Assembly (NCBI GenBank): GCA_035582835.1
Contig: JAYKAV010003091.1
Location: forward strand, 236,638 to 300,637
Reading direction: 5' to 3'
DNA length: 64,000 nt
Source: Phoebastria nigripes
Taxonomy: Eukaryota; Chordata; Aves; Procellariiformes; Diomedeidae
Shown here one piece after another: positions 37,895 to 57,576 of the stretch (positions within the stretch are counted from its first letter, which is position 1; the number at the start of each line of letters is the position of its first letter). The notes below the pieces were generated by a model that saw only the letters and a program-made list of their open reading frames with translations, was not told where the DNA came from and searched no databases. Both the position numbers and the translations under genes were made by a program.

Positions 37895-38700
37895 CTGGGA
37901 CCCTCTGGGGCCTGGTGAGGCCCCCCAGGGCACTGTGTCCCCCGGAGTTCTGTTGGGGCCCCCAGTACCCTGCTTCCCCGGGTGCCATCATGCCCCATGT
38001 CCCCTGGTGTGCTGTGGTACCCGGTGCACCCTACAGCTCTGTGTCCCCTGGTGTCCCCCAGTGCTCCTTGCAGTCCAGTGCCCCCCCAGGTCCCCTGACA
38101 CTCAGTGCACCCTGCAGCTCGCTGTCCCTGCTGGGCTCTGCTGCCCACACGGTGCCCCTGCTGTGACTTGGTGCTCGCTATCCCCTGATGTCCCTCAGTG
38201 CTGGGTGTTTCTTGGTGCACCCTGCTGCCGGGTGCACCCTACAGCAGTGGGGGGACACCCAGTGTCCCTTGGTGCCCACTGCCTCTCCGTGCGCTCTGCT
38301 GCCGGCTGCGCCCTGTCGCCCGGTGTCCCCCGGTGCGGTCCTGCCGCTGTAGTGCCTGGTGTCCCCTGGTGGGCCCCGGTGCTAGCGTGGCGGGACTGCA
38401 AGTCCCGGTGCCCTAATGCCTGGTGTCCCCCGGTGCCAGTGTGCCAGGACTGCAAGTCCCGGTGCCGTATCGCCTGGTGTCCCCCGGTGCCGGCTGGCGT
38501 GGCAGGACTGCAGGCCCCGGTGCTCTAGTGCCTGGTGTGCCCCGGCGTGCCCTGTCCCCTGCTGTCCCCCGGTGTGCCTTGTCGCCTCGTGTCCCTAGTG
38601 CCCGGTATCCCCTGGTGACGCCCCGTTCCCCGGTGTCCCCCGGTGACGCCCCGTTCCCCGCTGTCCCGGTGCCCCGCGGCGCGCCCTCCGTCCCGCTGCC
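37895..38700 (+). repeat. C/T/G-rich minisatellite between USP19 and SLC6A8
   Basis: Degenerate tandem repeats of CCTGGTGTCCCCCGGTGCC type. Within them, ~54-58 bp units near 38392, 38446 and 38504 each carry a GGACTGCAAGTCCC-like palindrome. No coding evidence. Confidence 0.75.
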
Positions 38701-38733
38701 CCCGCCTCGCCCCGGTGCCGGTGCCGGTGCGGC

Positions 38734-38801
38734 GGGACTGCAAGTCCCGTCAAGCCGCGGGCGGGCGGCGCGTCCAATGGGGCTCGGGGGGCGGTGCGGC
38801 C
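38734..38801 (+). promoter_or_regulatory. Probable SLC6A8 promoter (before the gap)
   Basis: GGGACTGCAAGTCCC (38734-38748) resembles the ACTACAANTCCC core bound by ZNF143/THAP11. It is followed by GC boxes and CCAAT (within GTCCAATGGG, 38772-38781). Exon 1 and the start codon then fall in assembly gap sequence. Function is inferred from position. Confidence 0.45.
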
Positions 38802-39242
38802 NNNNNNNNNNNNNNNNNNNNNNNNNNNNNNNNNNNNNNNNNNNNNNNNNNNNNNNNNNNNNNNNNNNNNNNNNNNNNNNNNNNNNNNNNNNNNNNNNNN
38901 NNNNNNNNNNNNNNNNNNNNNNNNNNNNNNNNNNNNNNNNNNNNNNNNNNNNNNNNNNNNNNNNNNNNNNNNNNNNNNNNNNNNNNNNNNNNNNNNNNNN
39001 NNNNNNNNNNNNNNNNNNNNNNNNNNNNNNNNNNNNNNNNNNNNNNNNNNNNNNNNNNNNNNNNNNNNNNNNNNNNNNNNNNNNNNNNNNNNNNNNNNNN
39101 NNNNNNNNNNNNNNNNNNNNNNNNNNNNNNNNNNNNNNNNNNNNNNNNNNNNNNNNNNNNNNNNNNNNNNNNNNNNNNNNNNNNNNNNNNNNNNNNNNNN
39201 NNNNNNNNNNNNNNNNNNNNNNNNNNNNNNNNNNNNNNNNNN
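38802..39242. other. Assembly gap (441 n)
   Basis: A run of n hides the start of the SLC6A8-like gene. Sequence just after it ends with a good donor (CCGCGGG|GTGAGTC, exon end ~39289), probably the end of coding exon 1. Confidence 0.95.
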
Positions 39243-39461
39243 CCCACGGCCACGCGCGACCGCGGCGCGCCCCCTCCCGCCGCCGCGGGGTGAGTCACCG
39301 CTCTGCATTGTGACGTCACGCGCCGGCCTGACATCTGACGTCACGCCCCCACGCGCGGAGAGGGGTCACGCGCGTCGGTCCCCCCGCGTCTCCACACCCA
39401 CCCCCCCCGCGCCCCCACTGGCGCGCGTGACAGCAGCATGGGCCCCCCCCTGTCTCGGCAG

Positions 39462-44424
<4,963 letters not shown>

Positions 44425-44787
44425 GCGTGGGGAGGGTCGCGCTGCTCCCGCCCGCCATAGCAATAATGCCAGCACCGCCTCCCACCCATGCTGCCCCGCA
44501 CGCCCCGCGCCACCCCGGCCCGCCGGCCTCGCCGCAGGAGGGGGGTGCATGACTGCAAGGCGGGGGTCTCTGGGGGGCCGTGGGGCCGGGGCGGCTGCGG
44601 GGAGCGGGAGGGGTCCCCAGCGCGGGGGAGCACGGCAGCCCGGGGGGCTGGCGGGGAGGCTGCGGGCCAGGGGAGTGAGCAGGACAGCCCTTCCCTGGCC
44701 CCTGCCCGCAGCCCCCGCAGCCCCCCGCTCACTAACCGCTTCCTGTAGCGTTTGTCTGGTGTAACCCNGACCGCCCCGACATCTGGC

Positions 44788-44793
44788 AATAAA
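44788..44793 (+). terminator. Poly(A) signal of SLC6A8
   Basis: AATAAA in CTGGCAATAAACTGGG, 364 bp after the stop at 44422-44424. Confidence 0.85.
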
Positions 44794-46160
44794 CTGGGAG
44801 ACCCTGGCAGCCCCAGAACCGCGAGCAGGGGAAGGGGGGCACTGGCAGCGGGCAGCTGGTGGGGCGAGATGTAGGGTGGCACCTGCCTGCGGGGGACAGG
44901 GGTTGGGGGGGACAGGGCTCAGGCATGCCGGGACACCTGGGTTCCTCTCTGGGGGTGGCCTGGGGGGGACAGGCTGCGGGAGCAGCAGGGTCTCCATGGC
45001 AGCATGAGGTGCCCACAGGCTGCGCCAGCCCTGGGTTCCCCTGTGGGACTGGGGCACCCCACGCAGCCAGGGCTGGCCGCGCTCCCCGGCCCCGCAGTGC
45101 CCCAAGGGGCAGGTTTCAGTCCAGAGGCACTGGGGGTCCTGGTTGTCACCAGCCCAGAGCCAGGGCTGCGGGGTGAGGTCGGGGACCAGCCGTACCCCAC
45201 CAGGAGCTGCTCGTGTCAGCTTTGGGGTACCCCACTCCCTGCACTGTGCTGTGGGGGCAGACCCAGGCTGGGGGGGGCTGTGGGGCCGGGGACGAGGGGA
45301 TGAGGCAGCCCCTGGGCCCAGGCATGCGGCTGGGAGAAGCCAGAGCCTCAACCTGCCCAGACCCCTCGAGCTGCCTGAGCCCGGCCCCAGGGGGGTGCCA
45401 ACCAGGCGGTGCACCTGCCCTGTGCCCGGCACCAGTGGGGTGCCAACCAGGCGGTGCACCTGCCCTGTGCCCGGCACCAGCGGCTCCTGGGGGGCCAGCT
45501 CCAATCTGTGCCATGGGGGCCCGTGTGGTGCCCCCAGGAAGCCCCCGGCACGCTGTGCTCAGGGTGGCTGCTAGCTGTTCCCATGCCCTGGCCAGGCGGC
45601 AGTGTCCCGCCGTGCCCAGCGCTGGCACCCGTCACCCTCCAGCAGCGCCGTGGCCACCCTGGGTGGTCCGTGGCCATCCTGCCCGTGGAGGGACAAGGCG
45701 GGAGAAATGCCACCACCTGCCCTGGCCATCCTCAGGCACAGGGCTGCGGCAGCGGTGCCATGCCAGGGGGGCCGTGTCCTGCGCTTGGGGGCACCGGGGT
45801 GCCGGAGGAGCTTGTCTTGGGGCGCTGGCTCGCCCCACCACGGTACCCTCTCACCCCGCTGGGGCGAGCCGGCAGTTCCTGCCCCACCGGCAACACACAC
45901 CATAATTAGCGCGGGCAGGGCGGAAGCATCAGTGATAATTGGCGGTGACTCGTTAGCACTGGAGCGCCGTGTGCCTGGGGCGCGGCAGGACTTTCCGGCA
46001 TGGCTGGTCCGCGGGGCCGGCTGGCGTCCTGGTGTGCCGGCTGCCGTGCGGGCCTGGCTGGCTCCCCGCCACTGGAGCGGGGCCGGGGCTGGGCGCGGGG
46101 GCGAGCGCTGTCATCGCCTTCGCTTCATGCCGCAGCACGCCCTGGCCCCGCCACCCCCTC
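44794..46160. other. Intergenic region before the crystallin-like gene
   Basis: No gene recognised. It contains a two-copy 45-bp tandem duplication (45396-45480). Homeodomain-type sites lie near the downstream end: TAATTAGC (45904-45911) and GATAATTGG (~45934-45942), then GGTGACTCG. These lie 250-300 bp upstream of the TATA-like element and may belong to the next promoter. Confidence 0.5.
45396..45480 (+). repeat. 45-bp tandem duplication
   Basis: Two nearly identical copies start TGCCAACCAGGCGGTGCACC at 45396 and 45441. The second is cut short at CACCAG. Confidence 0.85.
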
Positions 46161-46209
46161 GTAAAAGGCACGGCCGCAGGCTGGCGTTGGGGCGCTGCTG
46201 GCACAGACG
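46161..46209 (+). promoter_or_regulatory. TATA-like promoter and short 5' UTR exon of the crystallin/aerolysin gene
   Basis: GTAAAAGGC (46161-46169) resembles a TATA box. About 25-30 bp later a short exon could start; it would end at CAGACG|GTGAGAG (46209). The coding exon starts after the CGCAG acceptor at 46375. A TATA promoter is unlike the CpG-type neighbours and would fit a tissue-restricted gene. Confidence 0.5.
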
Positions 46210-46395
46210 GTGAGAGCGCAGGGACCAGGTGGAGGTGGGCAAAAGGTGGGCAGAGGGCAGGGGAGGAAAGGGGGTGTCGGGGGGCTGCTTTGCTGGCCAG
46301 GCTTTCCCCACGGGTTTCCCATAGCGCCCACGCGACCTCACACAAGGGGACTTGACACGCGCTGTGCCCTCGCAGGGGCAGGCGCCTGCGGCACC

Positions 46396-47454
46396 ATGAA
46401 CCGGATCATGGTGTACGAGCGTGCCAACTTTGAGGGGCTGAGCCGGGAGTTCACCTGCGATGTACCCGACCTGCACGAGCTGGATTTTGGGGACTGCATC
46501 GCCTCCCTGAAGGTGGTGGGGCAGCCCTGGATCGCCTACACGGACCCCAAGTATGAGGGGGAGCCACACGCCTTCGAGGAGGGCGAGTACCCCTCCGTGG
46601 AGCGGCCCAATAGCTTCTCGGCGCTGCGCCTCGTACACCATGACCTGGGGGACCCCCAGATCACCCTCTATGAGCGCCCCAACTTCCAAGGCGCCTGCAA
46701 GGTGGTGATGGAGGAGACCAACTTGGCGTACGGGTACTTCAACGACCGGGTGGCCTCCCATGTGGTGCAGCGAGGCGTCTGGCTGCTCTACCAGCACCCC
46801 GGCCGGGGCGGTTGGCACTGCCTGGCATGGCCCGGCGAGCGTCTTGCCGACTACAAACCCGAGCTGAACTTCCAGGCTCGGTTGTCCCACCTGCGCCCGC
46901 TGCGGCCCGGGCGGCCCCTGGTCTCGGCGCGTCTCCTCTGGGAGCAGAAGCGTGTGGAGGCGGAGCGGGAGGTGCTGGTGGATGAGATTGAGGGGGTGAA
47001 CGAGACGGAGTCGGAACAGGTGCTGGCGGCCAGCAGCAGCCGGGAGTACGGCACCACGCTCTGGCAGAGCTTCCACTTCAGCAACGCCACCAGCCTCAAA
47101 GCCGGGCTCTCCTTCACGCTGACTGTGGAAGCCTCCAACATCTTCACAGTGCAGAAAGGGCGCAGCGAATCCAGCACCCGCCGGGAACGCGTGGAGGTGC
47201 AGCTGCCGGCTAAGATCCCCCCGCGCANGGCGCTCAGCATCCAGGTCTTGCGGAAGGAGGTGACGCTCTCTGTCCCGGTCCTGCTCACCATCACCCAGAA
47301 CGAAGCCGTCCGTACGGAGATGGGCGAGTACCGCAGCGTCTCGGGTACCAACATCAGTGCCCGCTATAGCTTGAAGCCTCTGCCGGCTGCAGGCAGGCAG
47401 CAGGCAGCCACTCAGGGGACAGAGACGGTGCCCGGCACCGGGACGGAGCTATAG
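46396..47454 (+). CDS. Beta/gamma-crystallin plus aerolysin-like fusion protein (352 aa)
   Basis: Single-exon reading frame resembling amphibian and sauropsid epidermis differentiation-specific (EDSP-like) proteins and the alpha subunit of the frog beta-gamma-CAT complex. Residues ~1-175 hold two crystallin domains with four Greek-key motifs (YERANFEG near residue 7, YTDPKYEG, YERPNFQG, YQHPGRGG). Residues ~180-340 are rich in Ser/Thr and alternating hydrophobic strands (LWQSFHFSNATSLKAGLSFT, ETESEQVL, SVSGTNISARYSL), as in the aerolysin/ETX-MTX2 fold. In characterised relatives this module oligomerises on membranes. No signal peptide is visible. ATG 46396 is chosen because it opens the first Greek key; the longer upstream frame is 5' UTR. 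One codon holds an n (47227). The last ~20 residues are repeat-derived and run into a palindrome. Pore formation here is inference from the family. Confidence 0.85.
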   Translation: MNRIMVYERANFEGLSREFTCDVPDLHELDFGDCIASLKVVGQPWIAYTDPKYEGEPHAFEEGEYPSVERPNSFSALRLVHHDLGDPQITLYERPNFQGACKVVMEETNLAYGYFNDRVASHVVQRGVWLLYQHPGRGGWHCLAWPGERLADYKPELNFQARLSHLRPLRPGRPLVSARLLWEQKRVEAEREVLVDEIEGVNETESEQVLAASSSREYGTTLWQSFHFSNATSLKAGLSFTLTVEASNIFTVQKGRSESSTRRERVEVQLPAKIPPRXALSIQVLRKEVTLSVPVLLTITQNEAVRTEMGEYRSVSGTNISARYSLKPLPAAGRQQAATQGTETVPGTGTEL

Positions 47455-47488
47455 CTCCGTCCCGGTACCGGGCACCGTCTCTGTCCCC
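47415..47488. repeat. 74-bp near-perfect palindrome centred on the stop codon
   Basis: Two 37-base arms, 47415-47451 and 47452-47488, are reverse complements with no spacer and one mismatch (36/37). A weaker extension (5/6) reaches 47409-47494. The TAG stop is the first three bases of the right arm. In RNA this would be a very stable hairpin spanning the end of the frame. An assembly fold-back is possible. Confidence 0.9.
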
Positions 47489-47628
47489 TCAGTGATGTGG
47501 GACCCCCGGGGACACCCGCGCTGCCTGCCCAACCCACCCGTGGAGAAGCCAGGACTTGCCTTGCCTGGCTGCGTCGGGCGGCTCCGGCTGACAGGACCTG
47601 ACGGTGCCTCCTCCCGCCGGGTGTTGCC

Positions 47629-47634
47629 AATAAA
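47629..47634 (+). terminator. Poly(A) signal of the crystallin/aerolysin gene
   Basis: AATAAA in TTGCCAATAAACCCC, 175 bp after the stop. Confidence 0.85.
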
Positions 47635-47689
47635 CCCCCTTCCCCAACCACTCGGGTCTGCTGCTGCTGGGGCTGGGGTGGGATCGGCC

Positions 47690-48430
47690 TGGGGGAGCTG
47701 GGGGGGCACTGGGCTGGTGGGGGGACACCAGGCTGGGGCAGCCTGGGGGACACAGGGTTGGGGGAGCCAGGGGGACACCAGGCTGAGGGAGCCAGGCTAC
47801 ACTGGACTTGGGGGGACACCGGGCTGCTGGGGGGACACCAGGCTGGGGGAGCAGGGAGGACACTGGGCTGGGGGAGCTGGGGGACCAGGCTGAGGGGGGG
47901 ACACCAGGTTGGGGGAGCTGGGGGGGACACAGGGGTAGGGGAGCAAGGGGGACACTGGGCTGGGAGGGGACACCGGGCTGGGGCAGGTGGGGGGATACCA
48001 GTCTGAGAGAGCCAGGGTACACTGGACTTGGGGGTACACTGGGCTGGGGGGGCCAGGGGACCAGGCTGAGGGGGGGGACACCAGGCTGGAGGAGCCGGGG
48101 GACACTGGGCTGGGGCAGCTGGGGGGGACAGAGGGTCGGGGGAGCCAGGGGGATACCAAGCTGAGATAGCCAGGGTACACTGGACTTGGGGGAGACACTG
48201 GGCTGGGGGGGCCAGGGGACCAGGCTGGGAGGGGACACAGGGTAGGGGAGCAGGCAACACTGGGCTGGGGTGGGCGGGGGACAGCAGGCTGGCCTGGTCC
48301 CGCACACACCAGGCTGGGGAAACTGGGGGGACACCGGGCTGAGGGAGCCGGGGGCACTGGGTTGGTGCAGGCGGGGGGACAGCGGGCCGGCCTGGCCCGC
48401 ACACACCGGGCTGGGGCAGCCACCGCGACC
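47690..48430 (+). repeat. GGGGGACACCAGGCTGGGG minisatellite
   Basis: Tandem imperfect units of ~22-30 bp (GACACCAGGCTGGGGGAGC, GACACTGGGCTGGGG), very G-rich on the + strand. A longer block containing TACACTGGACTTGG recurs at 47798, 48018 and 48176, showing higher-order structure. It ends just before the QARS1 CpG island. Confidence 0.85.
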
Positions 48431-48699
48431 CCCCGCCCGGCCCTTGGGCATGTGTGTCCCCACGGGCCCGTCGCGGGGCCCGTCCTCGGGGCCGCTGGGG
48501 GAGGCGGGGACACGGGAGGGGCGAGTCTGCCGCCGGGGCTGCGGGAGCCGCCGGGCTCACGGCGGGATGCGGGTGCCGGTCGGGGCGGGCTACGGCGGCC
48601 GGGCGAGGACAAAGGGCCGCGGGGCGGTGGGCGCCCGGAGGGGCGTGGCAGGGGGCGGGCCCTGGCTCATGTGGCGGCCCCGCCTCCCGGTCCCGCCTC

Positions 48700-48944
48700 C
48701 AGCCCCGCCCCCCACGTGGCTCCCGCCGCCGCCGTTCTCTTTAAATGATGCAACGGGCCGTCGGCTTGGCCCCTCCCCCTGCGCGCCTATTCGCGGAGCC
48801 GGCGCCGAGCTCCCCCATCCCATTGGCCAAGGCGGGCCTCTCTCACTGTCGATTGGCTCGACCTATGCCGGCGACACGCCCTCTCCGCTCCGATTGGCGG
48901 GGCGTGGCCCCGCCCCCCGGGCGGGCGGTGGCGGCGGCAGCAGC
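48700..48944 (+). promoter_or_regulatory. QARS1 promoter with three CCAAT boxes and a CARE-like site
   Basis: Inverted CCAAT boxes CATTGG (48821), GATTGG (48851) and GATTGG (48892) are spaced 30 and 41 bp. TGATGCAAC (48746-48754) fits the C/EBP-ATF response element used by ATF4. GC boxes are abundant. TCTTTAAATG (48738-48747) is a weak TATA-like element. Regulation by the amino-acid or ER-stress response is inference. Confidence 0.6.
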
Positions 48945-55127
<6,183 letters not shown>

Positions 55128-55239
55128 GGGACCCGCCGCTGCTGCCCCGCCGTGGTGCTGCTTCCCCAGGGGTCCCTGCGCACCCCCAGCGCCGCCGTGC
55201 CTTGGCGCAGCCCCCCGGGGCGCCCCACAGCATTGCCTC

Positions 55240-55245
55240 AATAAA
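55240..55245 (+). terminator. Poly(A) signal of QARS1
   Basis: AATAAA in CCTCAATAAATGGAGC, 113 bp after the stop at 55125-55127. Confidence 0.9.
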
Positions 55246-56200
55246 TGGAGCATCCCAGCCCTGTCTGCCCCGCTCAGCCTTGGGGTGCTGGGGTGGGGAG
55301 GTCTTGCCTGTCCCCGGGGGCTCAGAGTCTGCTCCTGCCCCCCGTGCAGGTCTGGTGCCCCCGCGGGAGCTGCAAGGCTGGGCTGGGGTTGAGGGTGCCA
55401 GGGTGGGGTGGAGGGTCCCCAGGGCCTGCCATGGGCTGCCGCGGGTGCGGGCAGGGTGCAGGCAGGGTGCAGGCAGGCAGGAGGGTGTGCGCACTGTGTA
55501 CAAACACCGCCCGAGCGCCGTCCCCCCTTAAGGTGGACTCGAGTGGGGTGGCCCCTGCCCGGCCCCGGCCTGGGGGTCAGAGGGCTGCCCCCGCGGGACC
55601 GGCGTGGGCCCCCTGCCCTGAGCCCCGTGACCGGGGTCCCGGCCCTGCCGTGGGTGGGGGGAGGCTCTGCCCGGCCCCAAGGGCCACCTTAAGCGGCAGC
55701 GGGGACGGGGAGGCCGCGCCGAGCACATGGGCACGTTAAAGCAGCCCCGGCCCGGCCCCACGGTGCGGGGGACCTTTCACCCCCACGGGGGACCCTTCTC
55801 CCCACGGTCCCGCCCGGGGGCAGGGGCAGGGCGCAGCCCCCGCCGGTACCGGCCGCGGAGGCCCCAGCGCCCTTCCCGGGGAGCCCCTGCATTGGGGTCT
55901 CGCCCAGCCGTGGGGCGGCGCGGGGCCTCGCCCCGGCTGCTGCGTGGGGGTCGCGGCCGGGCCGCCCCCGCCTGGCGCGGAGCAGCGGGGCAGCTGCGTG
56001 GGACCTCTCGGCCGGCGGCGCTCCTCAGCCACGCGTGCCGGTGGCGTCCCGAGCCCCACGGCCGCGACCAGCCGTGGCTGTCCCCACCCCCGTCGGGGCC
56101 CTCGCCCCCCGCGTGTCCCGGACCCGCGAACCCCCAGACCCGCGCGCGTCCCCCCGCGGAGGGCGCCCCCCAGCGGCCGCATCCTGCTCGCCGGGGCGCG
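55246..56200. other. QARS1-QRICH1 intergenic GC-rich region
   Basis: About 950 bp, very GC- and CpG-rich, no gene recognised. An exact 10-mer occurs in inverted orientation: CTTAAGGTGG at 55527-55536 and CCACCTTAAG at 55684-55693. A related TTTAAGGTG follows at 56206. Confidence 0.5.
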
Positions 56201-56370
56201 GCCCCTTTAAGGTGCGGGGAGGGCCCGGGCGCCGAGCTCTCGCGGGACTTGGGGGCCGCGCTCTCGCGAGGCCGGGGCCATGCGCTGATTGGCTGCGAGG
56301 GGTTGAATGTAAGATGGCGCCCAGGGAGCTGTGAGGGGAAAAGACTCGGGGCCGAGGCGGCGGCGGCGCG
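56201..56370 (+). promoter_or_regulatory. QRICH1 promoter
   Basis: TATA-less and CpG-rich. Two TCTCGCG elements are visible, the second as CTCTCGCGAG (56261-56270). An inverted CCAAT (GATTGG, 56286-56291) and AAGATGGCGCC (56311-56321), which matches the YY1 site often found at start sites, follow. Transcription probably begins around 56300. The region runs into an assembly gap. Confidence 0.55.
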
Positions 56371-56923
56371 NNNNNNNNNNNNNNNNNNNNNNNNNNNNNN
56401 NNNNNNNNNNNNNNNNNNNNNNNNNNNNNNNNNNNNNNNNNNNNNNNNNNNNNNNNNNNNNNNNNNNNNNNNNNNNNNNNNNNNNNNNNNNNNNNNNNNN
56501 NNNNNNNNNNNNNNNNNNNNNNNNNNNNNNNNNNNNNNNNNNNNNNNNNNNNNNNNNNNNNNNNNNNNNNNNNNNNNNNNNNNNNNNNNNNNNNNNNNNN
56601 NNNNNNNNNNNNNNNNNNNNNNNNNNNNNNNNNNNNNNNNNNNNNNNNNNNNNNNNNNNNNNNNNNNNNNNNNNNNNNNNNNNNNNNNNNNNNNNNNNNN
56701 NNNNNNNNNNNNNNNNNNNNNNNNNNNNNNNNNNNNNNNNNNNNNNNNNNNNNNNNNNNNNNNNNNNNNNNNNNNNNNNNNNNNNNNNNNNNNNNNNNNN
56801 NNNNNNNNNNNNNNNNNNNNNNNNNNNNNNNNNNNNNNNNNNNNNNNNNNNNNNNNNNNNNNNNNNNNNNNNNNNNNNNNNNNNNNNNNNNNNNNNNNNN
56901 NNNNNNNNNNNNNNNNNNNNNNN
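56371..56923. other. Assembly gap (553 n)
   Basis: A run of n within the QRICH1 first exon/intron region, flanked by very GC-rich sequence on both sides. Confidence 0.95.
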
Positions 56924-57515
56924 GCTCCCCGCGGGCGGGGGCCGGCCGTGCCGCAGGAGGAAGCCCCGCGGGCTCCGCGCCCCCCGCTCGAGCAGGGGAG
57001 AGGCTGAGCCGCGGCCGATGATCTCAGGGGCTAAATATGGAGCTTCGCCTCGTCTGGGCTGGGTGGCGGGGCGGTCTGTGTCGTTCCCGTCTGTCCCGGG
57101 CCTCGGGGCAGCGCTGGGCCGCGGCCGCTCGGCCGGGAACACCTGCGGGGGGAGGAGGGGGGACCTCTGGATACGGTCACTGCTGCTGCCTTGTTCTAAG
57201 TTCTGTCTTCCAGTAACTCCGGTGTCACCAGCTGCGCTGCGCCTGTCACTGCACGGTGCGAGCGCGCTGCGCCCTGTGACAGATGTGCTCACACACTCGT
57301 TCCTAGTAACACTTACCAGGCTGAGGGATACAGTGGTTAGGAATTGGGCATCTCGCAATTCTTCAGTAGGAGCTGCTAGCTGTGTGGATGATCATATTTT
57401 TCTTTTCTGATTCTTTTTTTTTTTTCTTAATGGAATACGTATTAAAAATAAAATGGCTTTAATAAAGAAAGAGGAACTGGGGATGGAAAGGGCTTCTTTG
57501 TTCTGTCTTCTCCAG

Positions 57516-57576
57516 AACGTTACAAGTCTAAGAGCTCAGGACAAGAGCAGCAGAAATACATGCAACATGGTGACTG
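57516..57576 (+). other. Candidate 5' UTR exon of QRICH1
   Basis: A 61-nt segment lies between a good acceptor (TCTGTCTTCTCCAG) and donor (GTGAGTCC). It has two upstream ATGs (ATGCAACATGG). Not recognisable by homology; proposed from splice consensus and position only. Confidence 0.35.

Noticed and set aside
39438..39461. ATG at 39438 as start of the SLC6A8-like protein
   Set aside because: It is out of frame with the transporter, and a TCTCGGCAG acceptor follows. The true start most likely lies in the gap.
47415..47488. Intrinsic (hairpin) transcription terminator
   Set aside because: This is a eukaryotic gene with a normal poly(A) signal 140 bp later, and there is no T-tract. The palindrome is reported as a repeat instead.
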